Below are positions 36,311 through 45,694 of a stretch of DNA of 64,000 nucleotides, in pieces. Made by a program: the position numbers and the translations under genes. The DNA comes from an uncultured Prevotellaceae bacterium (lineage in GTDB: Bacteria; Bacteroidota; Bacteroidia; Bacteroidales; Bacteroidaceae), in assembly GCA_947166345.1 (NCBI GenBank), contig CAMVDU010000003.1, positions 51,549-115,548 on the forward strand, read 5' to 3'. The first letter of the stretch is position 1. Every line of letters starts with the position of its first letter. The notes beneath the pieces are model-generated. The model saw only the letters and a program-made list of their open reading frames with translations. It did no database searches and was not told where the DNA came from.

Positions 36311-37717
36311 ATGAAACAGTTTAATGACAAGAACTTTGTCCTTGACACCGAGGTGGCACAGGACCTGTATCACAACCATGCGGCTAAGATGCCCATCATT
36401 GACTACCACTGTCATCTGATTCCTGAGATGGTAGCAAAAGACCACCAGTTCAGCAGTATCACCGAGTTGTGGCTAGGTGGCGACCACTACAAATGGCGCG
36501 CTATGCGTACCAACGGTGTAGACGAACGCTTCTGCACAGGTAAGGATACCACCGACTGGGAGAAGTTTGAGAAGTGGGCTGAGACGGTGCCTTACACCTT
36601 CCGCAACCCCCTGTACCACTGGACTCACCTGGAGTTGAAGACCGCTTTCGGCATAGAGAAGCTGCTGAGTCCGAAGACAGCCCGTGAGATCTTCGACGAG
36701 TGTAATGAGAAACTGAAATTGCCAGAGTTCTCGGCTCGCGGTTTGATGCGTCATTACAACGTGGAGTGCGTGTGCACCACAGACGATCCTGTGGATGACC
36801 TGCACAACCATATTGAATATGCCAAGAACAAGGGCGAGAAAGACCCGATGATGATTCCTGCCTGGCGTCCCGACAAGGCTATGAACATTGAGAAACCCGA
36901 ATTTCCGAAGTATGTGGAGCAGCTGGCTCAGGTCAGTGGTGTCACCATCGTGAAGTTCGCTGATATGATCGATGCCTTGCAGAAACGTCATGACTTCTTT
37001 GCTGCTAACGGCTGCAAGTTGTCAGATCATGGTATTGAGGAGTTCTATGATGAGGACTATACCGATTCGCAGATTGAGACCATCTTCGAGAAAGCTATGC
37101 GTGGTCAGCAGCTGTCGGAGCATGAGGTGCGTCAGTATAAGAACTGCTTCCTCACGGTGATGGCCGAGATGGATGCAGACGCCAACTGGACACAGCAGTT
37201 CCACTATGGTGCCATCCGTGATAACAATACGAAGATGTACAATCAGCTGGGGCCTGACACAGGCTTCGACTCCATTGGTGAGTTCAATACCGCAAGGGCT
37301 ATGTCGCGTTTTCTGAACAAGCTGAACATGAAAGGTAAGCTCACACGCACCATTCTCTATACCTTGAACCCCTGTGCCAACGAGGTGATAGCCACTATGC
37401 TGGGTAACTTCCAGGGTGGTGAGCCAGGAAAGATACAGTTTGGATCAGGATGGTGGTTCAACGACCAGATGGATGGTATGATTCGTCAGATGAACGCCCT
37501 CTCGGTACTGGGGCTGCTGAGCCGCTTCGTGGGAATGTTGACCGACAGCCGTTCGTTCCTCAGCTATCCGCGTCATGAGTATTTCCGTCGTATCCTATGT
37601 AACCTGCTGGGCAATGACGTGGAACGTGGTTTGCTGCCTGATGACCGCGAGACACTTGGACGCATGGTTGAGGATATCAGCTATAACAATGCACGTCGCT
37701 ACTTTAAGTTTTACTAA
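36311..37717 (+). CDS. uxaC: Glucuronate isomerase
   Basis: MPIIDYHCHLIPEMVAKDHQFSSITELWLGGDHYKWRAMRTNGV, C-terminal NLLGNDVERGLLPDD. Confidence 0.96.
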   Translation: MKQFNDKNFVLDTEVAQDLYHNHAAKMPIIDYHCHLIPEMVAKDHQFSSITELWLGGDHYKWRAMRTNGVDERFCTGKDTTDWEKFEKWAETVPYTFRNPLYHWTHLELKTAFGIEKLLSPKTAREIFDECNEKLKLPEFSARGLMRHYNVECVCTTDDPVDDLHNHIEYAKNKGEKDPMMIPAWRPDKAMNIEKPEFPKYVEQLAQVSGVTIVKFADMIDALQKRHDFFAANGCKLSDHGIEEFYDEDYTDSQIETIFEKAMRGQQLSEHEVRQYKNCFLTVMAEMDADANWTQQFHYGAIRDNNTKMYNQLGPDTGFDSIGEFNTARAMSRFLNKLNMKGKLTRTILYTLNPCANEVIATMLGNFQGGEPGKIQFGSGWWFNDQMDGMIRQMNALSVLGLLSRFVGMLTDSRSFLSYPRHEYFRRILCNLLGNDVERGLLPDDRETLGRMVEDISYNNARRYFKFY

Positions 37718-37740
37718 GCGTTTTTTGTAATCAATATGAG

Positions 37741-37769
37741 GGGAGTTTAAAAAACTCCCTTCTTTTTTT
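37741..37769 (+). terminator. Terminator after uxaC
   Basis: gggagttt aaaa aactccc ttcttttttt. Confidence 0.8.
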
Positions 37770-37790
37770 GTTTAATTCGAAAAATAGCAG

Positions 37791-37799
37791 TACCTTTGC
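37791..37799 (+). promoter_or_regulatory. -7 box TACCTTTGC upstream of the Wza-like gene
   Basis: TAnnTTTG motif. Confidence 0.6.
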
Positions 37800-37826
37800 A
37801 ACCAAATTGAAATATAAGTTTGAATT

Positions 37827-38624
37827 ATGAAGGTTATTAGAAAAATTTTCTATTCATTGACGGCTGTCCTGGTGCTGGCCAGTTGCGGCAGTCAGAAAGA
37901 TGTTCCCTATTTCCAGAATTCAGAATCGGTGGATTTGTCTAAGTCGCAATACCTCTATGATGCACGTATCATGCCAAAGGATCAGCTGACCATCACAGTG
38001 AGTACCTTGGACGATCAGGCTGCTGTTCCTTTCAATCTGACGGTGCCGACACCTCAATCGGTTAATAATCGTAGTAGCTATTCACAGGCAATGTTGCAGG
38101 TTTATCTAGTTGACAATGCCGGATTCATCAATTTCCCTGTTATTGGACAGCTGAAGGTTGGCGGTTTGACAAAGTCTGAAGCCGAGAAGATGATTGAGGA
38201 TAAGATACGTCCTTATATGGCTGCCGAGGAAAACCCCATTGTTACGGTGCGTATGACTGGTTACCAGATTTCGGTGCTTGGTGAGGTGGGTCGTCCTGGT
38301 ACGTTTACTGTGTCGCGCGAGAAGATTTCTATTCTTGAGGCTTTGGCACAGGCTGGTGACCTGACCATCTACGGTCAGCGTAAGAATGTGCAGCTGATTC
38401 GTGAGGATGCCACTGGCAAGAAGTCAATCTATGTGTTTGACCTGACTGATGCCGACATCATCAATTCACCTTATTTCTATCTGCAACAGAACGATGTGGT
38501 TTATGTGACACCTAACAAGGTGAAGGCCCAGAACTCGAGTGTGGGTAGTATGACAACACTCTGGTTCTCTGCTACATCGATACTCATCTCGTTGACATCG
38601 CTGTTGTATAACATTCTGAAATAA
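37827..38624 (+). CDS. Polysaccharide biosynthesis/export (Wza-like) lipoprotein
   Basis: Lipobox VLVLASC; PKDQLTITVSTLDDQAAVPFN, FPVIGQLKVGGLTKSEAEKMIEDKIRPYM, QISVLGEVGRPGTFTVSREKISILEALAQAGDLTIYGQR; C-terminal TM. Confidence 0.92.
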   Translation: MKVIRKIFYSLTAVLVLASCGSQKDVPYFQNSESVDLSKSQYLYDARIMPKDQLTITVSTLDDQAAVPFNLTVPTPQSVNNRSSYSQAMLQVYLVDNAGFINFPVIGQLKVGGLTKSEAEKMIEDKIRPYMAAEENPIVTVRMTGYQISVLGEVGRPGTFTVSREKISILEALAQAGDLTIYGQRKNVQLIREDATGKKSIYVFDLTDADIINSPYFYLQQNDVVYVTPNKVKAQNSSVGSMTTLWFSATSILISLTSLLYNILK

Positions 38625-38633
38625 TCGAAAGGA

Positions 38634-38659
38634 AAGAGGTGAGAGCAATCTCACCTCTT
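38634..38659 (+). terminator. Hairpin after the Wza-like gene
   Basis: aagaggtgaga gca a tctcacctctt. Confidence 0.7.
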
Positions 38660-38695
38660 ATATTATATTTATTGCACCATCATTAAAAATGTAGA

Positions 38696-39424
38696 ATGAG
38701 GTATTTCGTCACTTTGAGTTACGATGGTACGCGCTTTCACGGTTGGCAGATACAGCCTAACGGCATCTCTGTGCAGGGCGAACTGGAGCATGGATTGTCC
38801 TTGCTGCTGCGTACCACTGTTCAGGTGACGGGTGCCGGACGTACCGATGCAGGCGTCCACGCACGGATGATGATTGCTCATTTCGATTTTGATGGTGATG
38901 TGGACTGTCAGCAGTTGGCCTACAAGCTTAACAAACTGTTGCCGCAGGATATTGCTGTTCAGAAAATAGAACCCGTGGTAGCTGACTTGCATGCTCGTTT
39001 TTCAGCCACCTCGCGCACGTACTATTATTATCTGCACACGACAAAAGATCCGTTTCAGCGTCATTACTCGTGCGAGCTTCACTATCCGTTGGACTTCGAG
39101 CTGATGAACCGTGCGGCAGCTATGTTGTTGGACTACGAGGACTTCGGCGCCTTCTGCAAAAGTCATGCCGATGTGAAGACGACGTTCTGTCATGTGACGG
39201 AGGCCCGTTGGGTACAACTCTCTGACTATGAGTGGCGTTTTGAGATTACTGCCAATCGCTTCCTTCGTAACATGGTACGTGCCGTTGTAGGCACGCTGAT
39301 TGAGGTGGGGCGGGGAAGACTATCCCTTGATGACTTCTGCCGTGTGGTTGAAGGCAAACGGCGTAGTGATGCGGGTGAGTCGATGCCTGGCAATGCCCTT
39401 TTCCTTGTAGATATCAAGTATTGA
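38696..39424 (+). CDS. truA: tRNA pseudouridine(38-40) synthase TruA
   Basis: YFVTLSYDGTRFHGWQIQPNGISVQGELEHGLSLLLRTTVQVTGAGRTDAGVHA. Confidence 0.96.
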   Translation: MRYFVTLSYDGTRFHGWQIQPNGISVQGELEHGLSLLLRTTVQVTGAGRTDAGVHARMMIAHFDFDGDVDCQQLAYKLNKLLPQDIAVQKIEPVVADLHARFSATSRTYYYYLHTTKDPFQRHYSCELHYPLDFELMNRAAAMLLDYEDFGAFCKSHADVKTTFCHVTEARWVQLSDYEWRFEITANRFLRNMVRAVVGTLIEVGRGRLSLDDFCRVVEGKRRSDAGESMPGNALFLVDIKY

Positions 39425-39432
39425 CATGAATA

Positions 39433-39467
39433 GCGGTAGCATATTATTCACTTTTCACTCTTCACTT
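39433..39467 (+). repeat. Composite head+TTCACT element, copy 3, adjacent to the EamA start codon
   Basis: GCGGTAGCATATTATTCACTTTTCACTCTTCACTT. Confidence 0.88.
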
Positions 39468-39469
39468 AA

Positions 39470-40387
39470 ATGTGGTTATTATTAGCATTCTTGTCGGCAG
39501 CTGGCTTGGGTATATATGACTCCCTGAAGAAGAAGTCGCTCAAGGGTAATGCCGTCATCCCCGTATTATTCCTCAATACCCTGTTCTCTTCACTTATCTT
39601 CCTGCCCTTCATTGTTGTAAGCACTTCAAGTACCTTACTCGAAGGTACTATCTTCCAGGTAGGTTCAGGAGGATGGGAGGTTCATCGTTATATTGTATTG
39701 AAGGCAGCCATCGTGTTGTCGAGTTGGATTTTGGGCTACTTTGGTATGAAGCATTTGCCATTAACCATCGTTGGTCCCATTAACGCTACACGTCCTGTAA
39801 TGGTGCTCGTAGGCGCACTCTTGTTCTTTGGTGAACGTCTGAACCTGTGGCAGTGGATAGGTGTCATCTTGGCCGTTGCCAGTTTCCTGCTGTTGAGCAG
39901 AAGTGGAAAGAAAGAGGGTATAGACTTTATACACGACCATTGGATATACATGATTGTTGGCGCTGCTGTTTTGGGCGCTTTAAGCGGACTCTATGACAAA
40001 TACCTGATGGCACCGCAAAGCGAGGGTGGGGTAGGTCTCGACCGCATGATGGTACAGTCGTGGTACAACATCTATCAATGTGGTATGATGCTGGTGATGC
40101 TCATGCTGCTATGGTGGCCCAAGCACAAGCAGACAACGCCCTTCCACTGGGATTGGGCCATTATTGGCATTAGTCTGTTTTTGTCGGCAGCCGACTTTAT
40201 GTATTTCTATGCCTTGTCATTACCGTCGGCAATGATCAGTATTGTGTCAATGATACGCAGAGGAAGTGTGATTGTAAGTTTCATTTGTGGCGCGCTTTTC
40301 TTCCGTGAAAAGAACCTCAAAGCTAAAGCATTCGACCTAGCGTTGGTGCTCCTAGGCATGATATTCCTTTATATAGGTAGTAAATAA
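39470..40387 (+). CDS. EamA/DMT-family transporter
   Basis: 10-TM-like; GPINATRPVMVLVGALLFFGERLNLWQWIGVILAVASFLLLS. Confidence 0.88.
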   Translation: MWLLLAFLSAAGLGIYDSLKKKSLKGNAVIPVLFLNTLFSSLIFLPFIVVSTSSTLLEGTIFQVGSGGWEVHRYIVLKAAIVLSSWILGYFGMKHLPLTIVGPINATRPVMVLVGALLFFGERLNLWQWIGVILAVASFLLLSRSGKKEGIDFIHDHWIYMIVGAAVLGALSGLYDKYLMAPQSEGGVGLDRMMVQSWYNIYQCGMMLVMLMLLWWPKHKQTTPFHWDWAIIGISLFLSAADFMYFYALSLPSAMISIVSMIRRGSVIVSFICGALFFREKNLKAKAFDLALVLLGMIFLYIGSK

Positions 40388-40422
40388 ATGTTATAATATT
40401 TGGCTATACGACGAAATCTTTG

Positions 40423-40430
40423 TAACTTTG
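40423..40430 (+). promoter_or_regulatory. -7 box TAACTTTG upstream of the nfeD-like gene
   Basis: TAnnTTTG motif. Confidence 0.5.
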
Positions 40431-40459
40431 TCGGCACAAAAAGTAAAAGATTGTCAGTT

Positions 40460-40912
40460 ATGATTGAATATTTCATTGCAAACTTATGGCAGGCGTGGGC
40501 TATTGTAGCTGTCATTTGTCTTATTCTTGAGTTGACATCGGGCGATTTCTTCTTCTGTAGTTTTGCCATAGGAGCTGCCATTGCTGCGGTTGCCAGTGTT
40601 CTGTTCCCAACGTTCTGGGTACAATTAGGTGTGTTCGCAGTGGTTAGTGTGGTAAGCATTTGGTGGCTACGTCCCTTAGTGTTACGTTATATGCACAAAG
40701 GCGAAAAACAGCGAGCAAGCAACTACGATGCAATGGTGGGCCGTCGTGGACGGGTGAGTCAAACTGTTCCTGTAGATGGCTTTGGTCGTGTGGCTATTGA
40801 TGGCGACGACTGGAAGGCCCAGAGTGCAGACCATGTGGCATTGCCTGTGGGAACGCCTGTGCGTGTGGTGGCTATCGAGAGTATTATCATTTCTGTAACT
40901 AAAGAACAATAA
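40460..40912 (+). CDS. NfeD family protein
   Basis: TM segments plus C-terminal OB-fold (VGRRGRVSQTVPVDGFGRVAIDGDDWKAQS); paired with an SPFH gene. Confidence 0.88.
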   Translation: MIEYFIANLWQAWAIVAVICLILELTSGDFFFCSFAIGAAIAAVASVLFPTFWVQLGVFAVVSVVSIWWLRPLVLRYMHKGEKQRASNYDAMVGRRGRVSQTVPVDGFGRVAIDGDDWKAQSADHVALPVGTPVRVVAIESIIISVTKEQ

Positions 40913-40925
40913 ACATATCACAATT

Positions 40926-41882
40926 ATGATTTCTCCCATTACCTACGTATTGATTGCCATTGCTATTCTGGCTATCATCTTTGTGAAAAAGACCTTAGTG
41001 ATTATTCCGCAGTCGGAAACAAAGATTATCGAACGACTTGGACGCTACCACGCTACGCTGAAGCCTGGTATCAATATCATTATTCCTTTTATTGATAAAG
41101 CCAAGAACATCGTTGTGTTGCGTCATGGCCGTTACGTTTATAGCAATAATATCGACTTGCGCGAACAGGTCTATGACTTCCCTAAGCAGAATGTGATTAC
41201 CAAGGATAACGTGCAGACCGAGATCAATGCCTTGCTTTATTTCCAGATCATGGATCCGTTCAAGGCAACCTATGAAATTGACAATCTTCCCAACGCTATT
41301 GAGAAGCTGACGCAGACGACCCTGCGTAATATCATTGGTGAGCTTGAACTCGACGAGACGCTGACCTCACGCGACACGATTAACACCAAACTGCGTGCCG
41401 TTCTTGATGATGCTACGGATAAGTGGGGTGTCAAGGTGAACCGTGTTGAGCTGCAGGATATCACACCTCCTTCAACTGTTTTGAATGCGATGGAGAAACA
41501 GATGCAGGCCGAGCGTAACAAGCGTGCGCAGATTCTGACATCGGAAGGTGAGAAGGCTGCTGAGATTCTAGCTTCAGAAGGTGAGAAGACTGCTATGATC
41601 AACCGTGCCGAAGCACAGAAACAACAGCAGATACTTCATGCTGAAGGTGAGGCCCAGGCCCGCATTCGTAAGGCTGAGGCTGAGGCCAAGGCTATCGAAC
41701 TGATTTCTGAGGCTGTGGGTAAGTCAACCAATCCTGCCAACTACCTGTTGGCTCAGAAGTACATACAAATGCTTGAACAACTGGCTCAGGGCGACAAGAC
41801 CAAGACTGTCTATCTGCCCTACGAGGCTACCAACCTGATGGGTTCTATCGGTGGCATTAAAGAACTCTTCAAGGGCGAATAA
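40926..41882 (+). CDS. SPFH/Band 7 (stomatin/QmcA-like) protein
   Basis: VIIPQSETKIIERLGRYHATLKPGINIIIPFIDKAKNIV, QAERNKRAQILTSEGEKAAEILASEGEK. Confidence 0.94.
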   Translation: MISPITYVLIAIAILAIIFVKKTLVIIPQSETKIIERLGRYHATLKPGINIIIPFIDKAKNIVVLRHGRYVYSNNIDLREQVYDFPKQNVITKDNVQTEINALLYFQIMDPFKATYEIDNLPNAIEKLTQTTLRNIIGELELDETLTSRDTINTKLRAVLDDATDKWGVKVNRVELQDITPPSTVLNAMEKQMQAERNKRAQILTSEGEKAAEILASEGEKTAMINRAEAQKQQQILHAEGEAQARIRKAEAEAKAIELISEAVGKSTNPANYLLAQKYIQMLEQLAQGDKTKTVYLPYEATNLMGSIGGIKELFKGE

Positions 41883-41890
41883 CATAATTT

Positions 41891-42778
41891 ATGGTATATA
41901 ATATTTTCAAAGGACTCGGCATTGCCCTTGTCACTCCCTTCAAACAGGACGGCTCCGTTGACTACGAAGCAATCCTGCGTTTGGTGGATTATCAGTTAGA
42001 GAATGGTGCCGATTTCTTTTGTATCTTGGCTACTACGGGTGAGACGCCAACGTTAACGGCAGAAGAGAAACAACGCATCAAGGACTTAGTCGTCGATAAA
42101 GTTCAGGCACGTGTTCCTATTCTGATGGGATGTGGCGGCAATAATACAGCAGCCATCGTAGAGGAACTTAAAACAGGTGACTTCAAGGGTATTGATGGTG
42201 TTCTCAGCGTGTGCCCTTATTATAATAAGCCATCTCAGGAAGGTTTGTACCAGCACTTTAAGGCTATTGCTGCTGCCACGTCTCTGCCAGTGGTGCTCTA
42301 TAATGTACCTGGACGTACTGGCGTTAACCTGCAGGCTGCCACAACGGTTCGTTTGGCACGCGACTGTCAGAACATTGTAGCCATCAAGGAGGCAAGCGGT
42401 AATTTGGAGCAGGTTGACGAGATCATTAAGAATAAACCCAAAGACTTTGATGTCATCTCTGGTGACGATGCCCTGACGTTCCCGATGGTCTCTTGTGGTG
42501 CCGTAGGTGTTATCTCCGTTATTGGCAATGCCTTGCCTAAGGAGTTCTCGAAGATGATACGTTTGCAGATGCGTGGTGAATATGACCCTGCCCGCAAGAT
42601 ACATCATCGTTTCACGGATCTCTTCTCGCTGCTCTTTGTCGATGGTAATCCTGCTGGTGTCAAGGCAATGCTCCATGAGATGGGCTTCATTGAGAATGTA
42701 CTTCGTCTGCCTTTGGTTCCCACACGTATCACCACCCGTCAGCGTATGAGTGAGATTATGCGTGAACTTAAGATTTAG
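41891..42778 (+). CDS. dapA: 4-hydroxy-tetrahydrodipicolinate synthase
   Basis: GLGIALVTPFKQDGSVDYEAILRLVDYQLENGADFFCILATTGETPTL, YNVPGRTGVNL, AIKEASGN. Confidence 0.97.
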   Translation: MVYNIFKGLGIALVTPFKQDGSVDYEAILRLVDYQLENGADFFCILATTGETPTLTAEEKQRIKDLVVDKVQARVPILMGCGGNNTAAIVEELKTGDFKGIDGVLSVCPYYNKPSQEGLYQHFKAIAAATSLPVVLYNVPGRTGVNLQAATTVRLARDCQNIVAIKEASGNLEQVDEIIKNKPKDFDVISGDDALTFPMVSCGAVGVISVIGNALPKEFSKMIRLQMRGEYDPARKIHHRFTDLFSLLFVDGNPAGVKAMLHEMGFIENVLRLPLVPTRITTRQRMSEIMRELKI

Positions 42779-42813
42779 ATCTGATGAACTTGTAAGAGGT
42801 ACATATACAAGCA

Positions 42814-42849
42814 GAAACCCCAGATACCTGAGTAGGTGTCTGGGGTTCT
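42814..42849. terminator. Bidirectional terminator between convergent dapA and rpmA
   Basis: aaccccagatacct gagt aggtgtctggggtt. Confidence 0.85.
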
Positions 42850-42880
42850 GTGTTTGTTTGGAATAAGTTGTTTGCTTTCT

Positions 42881-43144
42881 TTAGGCTTCAGCGTTGGGTA
42901 TTACTGAAACAACGCTCTTGTTGTACTTTCCTTTGTGGAAATTAACGGTGCCGTCAATGAGGGCATAGAGCGTATCATCCTTACCAATAGCCACGCCGTT
43001 ACCGGGATTGTGCTTAGTACCACGCTGACGAACGATGATGTTGCCGGCAAGTACTTTCTGTCCACCCCAGATCTTCACGCCAAGTCGCTGAGCTGCACTC
43101 TCGCGACCGTTCTTAGAACTACCTACACCTTTCTTATGTGCCAT
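42881..43144 (-). CDS. rpmA: 50S ribosomal protein L27
   Basis: [59 protein letters not shown]. Confidence 0.98.
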   Translation of the reverse strand: MAHKKGVGSSKNGRESAAQRLGVKIWGGQKVLAGNIIVRQRGTKHNPGNGVAIGKDDTLYALIDGTVNFHKGKYNKSVVSVIPNAEA

Positions 43145-43158
43145 AATTCTGTTCCTCC

Positions 43159-43476
43159 TTAAGCGATTACTTGTTTAACTTCAACCTGAGTGAACTGCTC
43201 ACGGTGGCCGTTCTTCTTGCGATAGTCCTTACGACGCTTCATCTTGAAAACGATGACCTTGTCGCCCTTAACCAGCGGGTTCACTACTTCAACTACTACT
43301 TTTGCACCTTCTACGGTGGGTGCGCCAACCTTGACAGCGCCGTCGGCATCTACGAGCAGCACCTTGTCAAACTCAACAGTCTTGCCTGCCTCCACGTCCT
43401 TGATGTGGTGCACGAAAAGCTTCTTGCCTTCTTCTACCTTGAACTGTTGACCCTGGATTTCTACAATTGCGTACAT
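43159..43476 (-). CDS. rplU: 50S ribosomal protein L21
   Basis: [53 protein letters not shown]. Confidence 0.98.
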   Translation of the reverse strand: MYAIVEIQGQQFKVEEGKKLFVHHIKDVEAGKTVEFDKVLLVDADGAVKVGAPTVEGAKVVVEVVNPLVKGDKVIVFKMKRRKDYRKKNGHREQFTQVEVKQVIA

Positions 43477-43515
43477 TGCTTTTTTTGTTGTATTTAGGGG
43501 TTTTTCCGTAAGGCG

Positions 43516-43531
43516 ATATACGTTCGTATAT
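43516..43531 (-). promoter_or_regulatory. Perfect 7-bp hairpin (ATATACG TT CGTATAT) in the rplU 5' leader
   Basis: Lies between the -7 box (43565-43573) and the rplU start (43476). Confidence 0.5.
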
Positions 43532-43564
43532 ACTTAACACAGCCTCCGCGGACTCTTTCGGGGT

Positions 43565-43573
43565 GCAAAGGTA
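43565..43573 (-). promoter_or_regulatory. -7 box TACCTTTGC of rplU-rpmA
   Basis: gcaaaggta. Confidence 0.6.
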
Positions 43574-43583
43574 CTAATTTTAG

Positions 43584-43611
43584 TTGAGAGTTGAGGGGTG
43601 GGGATTGAGAG
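43584..43611 (+). repeat. Heptamer island (TTGAGAG)
   Basis: ttgagagttgaggggtggggattgagag. Confidence 0.75.
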
Positions 43612-43650
43612 TTTTTCTAGATTTATAATTATTTAACAATCATTTTGCTG

Positions 43651-43705
43651 TTTCGTTCTTTTGATCTTTCGTTATTTCGTAATAACGTTATCTCGTTATC
43701 ACGAC
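43651..43705. repeat. TCGTTATT/ACGTTATC octamer-type island
   Basis: tttcgttcttttgatctttcgttatttcgtaataacgttatctcgttatcacgac. Confidence 0.78.
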
Positions 43706-43714
43706 TGTTTTCTT

Positions 43715-43745
43715 GGTCCTATGGGGCTTATGAGGCCAATGGGCT
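43715..43745 (+). repeat. Nonamer island (GGTCCTATG/GGGCTTATG/AGGCCAATG)
   Basis: ggtcctatg gggcttatg aggccaatg ggct. Confidence 0.88.
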
Positions 43746-43751
43746 TTTAAA

Positions 43752-43820
43752 TTCGTTCTTTCGTCTTCTCGTCAAAAAATCGTCTTCTCGTCCATTCGTC
43801 AAGAACTCGTTCACTCGTCA
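43752..43820. repeat. TCGTCTTC-type degenerate tandem island
   Basis: ttcgttctttcgtcttctcgtcaaaaaatcgtcttctcgtccattcgtcaagaactcgttcactcgtca. Confidence 0.75.
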
Positions 43821-43978
43821 TAAAAAAGCAAAAGCGATGGACTTCACAGCCGATCGCCTTTATCTTCAATAGGTATTAGTTCTTTTAAGGTAAAAAGATT
43901 GTTTTCAGGATAACGATGCAAAGATAAGCCTTTTTTTCATTACCACCAAACTTTTTTACCATTTTTTTTTGATTAAAA

Positions 43979-44875
43979 TCAATGTGTGGGGACACAATAG
44001 TGAAAAATTTCTGAAATGTTGGTCGGATGCGCCCAAATAACGTCCGAATCTTTCTTAAACCAAGTTAATTGCTTGCGGGCATATCGGCGTGTGTTGCCCT
44101 TGATGCGTTCCACGGCTTCGTCAAGTGTCCATATGCCATCCATGTAGTTGAACAGCTCTTTGTATCCAACGGTGTTCAGCGCATTGAGATGGCGTTGGGG
44201 GTATAGCCGTTGCGCTTCCTCCAACAGACCCTGTTCCATCATCTGGTCAACGCGACTATTGATACGCTGATACAGTTCCTCACGAGGACGTGTTAAACCT
44301 ATTTTGATGATTTTGAACGGACGCTCCTTGCGCTCTGCCTTCCGGTACGATGTGTAGGTGTTGCCTGTCATCAAACAGATTTCCAAAGCATGAACCACGC
44401 GACGCGGATTCTGCAGGTCCACCACTTCATAGTGCTCGGGGTCCAAACGTTTCAACTCTTCACAGAGAGATTCCAATCCTTCTTCCTGCAAACGTCGTTT
44501 CAGCGTCTCACGTGTTTGCTCGTCAACCGTAGGGATATCATCAATACCATGACAGACGGCATCGATATACATCATCGAGCCGCCTGTCATCAATGCATAG
44601 TCATTGTCTTGAAAGAGCTTTTCCAGTAAGGCAATCGTTTGTTGCTCATACATCGAAGCGCTATAGTATTCATCTAAAGACAAGGTGCCCACAAAATAGT
44701 GGTGCACCTGTCTTAGTTGTTCTTCTGTAGGAGCTGCCGTTCCAATCTTCAGGTCACGGTAAATCTGTCGCGAGTCGGCATTGATAATGGGTGTGCCCAG
44801 TCGTTGTGCCAAGTCAAGGCATAGTTGTGTCTTCCCAACAGCCGTCGGACCTGTGATGACAACGAGCGTCTTCAT
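43979..44875 (-). CDS. miaA: tRNA dimethylallyltransferase
   Basis: [50 protein letters not shown]. Confidence 0.96.
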   Translation of the reverse strand: MKTLVVITGPTAVGKTQLCLDLAQRLGTPIINADSRQIYRDLKIGTAAPTEEQLRQVHHYFVGTLSLDEYYSASMYEQQTIALLEKLFQDNDYALMTGGSMMYIDAVCHGIDDIPTVDEQTRETLKRRLQEEGLESLCEELKRLDPEHYEVVDLQNPRRVVHALEICLMTGNTYTSYRKAERKERPFKIIKIGLTRPREELYQRINSRVDQMMEQGLLEEAQRLYPQRHLNALNTVGYKELFNYMDGIWTLDEAVERIKGNTRRYARKQLTWFKKDSDVIWAHPTNISEIFHYCVPTH

Positions 44876-45646
44876 TTATCTGATGATGCCGCGCTTTGAA
44901 TTCTCAATGAATGAGCAGATGTATTCCACCTCTTTTGAATCGGGATATTTTGCGCGTGCCTCGGCAATACCGTCTTTGATGATGCCCTTGGCATAGATTG
45001 TGCGGTAGGTGTCGTGAATCATCTCAATGGTCTCGTTGCTGAAACCACGACGGCGTAGGCCGATGAGGTTCACACCTGCATAGCGGATGGGTTCTTTGCC
45101 GGCAATGATGTATGGTGGAATATCCTGACTGGTGCGGCATCCGCCCTGAATCATCACATAGCCGCCAATACGGATAAACTGATGAAGGAGTACGACACCC
45201 GAGATGATGGCATTGTCATCGACTTCCACCTCTCCGGCAAACTTGGTGGAGTTACCGATGATACAACCACTGCCAATCACGCAGTCGTGGGCAATGTGCA
45301 TATTCTCCATAAGCAGGTTACCCGAGCCTACGACGGTCTTACCCTTCGAGGCGGTACCTCTACTGATGGTCACATTCTCGCGGATACTGTTGTTGTCACC
45401 TATCTCGCATGTTGTCTCCTCACCACGAAACTTCAGATCCTGTGGCTTTGTTGAAATGCTTGCACCAGGGAAAAACTCGTTGCCACTACCTATGCGGGCT
45501 CCTGTGTGGATGGTGACATTATTCAGCAAATGGTTGTTATCGCCCATCACCACGTTGGCATCAATCACGCAGAAAGGACCTATCACGTTGTTGTCACCCA
45601 GTTGTGCACTGGGATCAACAACGGCTAAAGGATGAATTTGATTCAT
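44876..45646 (-). CDS. lpxA: UDP-N-acetylglucosamine acyltransferase
   Basis: MNQIHPLAVVDPSAQLGDNNVIGPFCVIDANVVMGDNNHLLNNVTIHTGARIGSGNEFFPGASI (hexapeptide repeats). Confidence 0.96.
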   Translation of the reverse strand: MNQIHPLAVVDPSAQLGDNNVIGPFCVIDANVVMGDNNHLLNNVTIHTGARIGSGNEFFPGASISTKPQDLKFRGEETTCEIGDNNSIRENVTISRGTASKGKTVVGSGNLLMENMHIAHDCVIGSGCIIGNSTKFAGEVEVDDNAIISGVVLLHQFIRIGGYVMIQGGCRTSQDIPPYIIAGKEPIRYAGVNLIGLRRRGFSNETIEMIHDTYRTIYAKGIIKDGIAEARAKYPDSKEVEYICSFIENSKRGIIR

Positions 45647-45656
45647 ATTCGTTTTT

Positions 45657-45693
45657 TCGTTATTACGTTATTTCGTTATGACGTTATAACGAC
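45657..45693. repeat. Octamer island (TCGTTATT/ACGTTATT) between lpxA and lpxC
   Basis: tcgttatt acgttatt tcgttatg acgttata acgac. Confidence 0.88.
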
Positions 45694-45694
45694 T

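Noticed and set aside
43645-43872. 75-aa plus-strand ORF downstream of the rplU promoter region
   Set aside because: Translation of degenerate TCGTTATT/TCGTCTTC repeat islands; no protein-like features.
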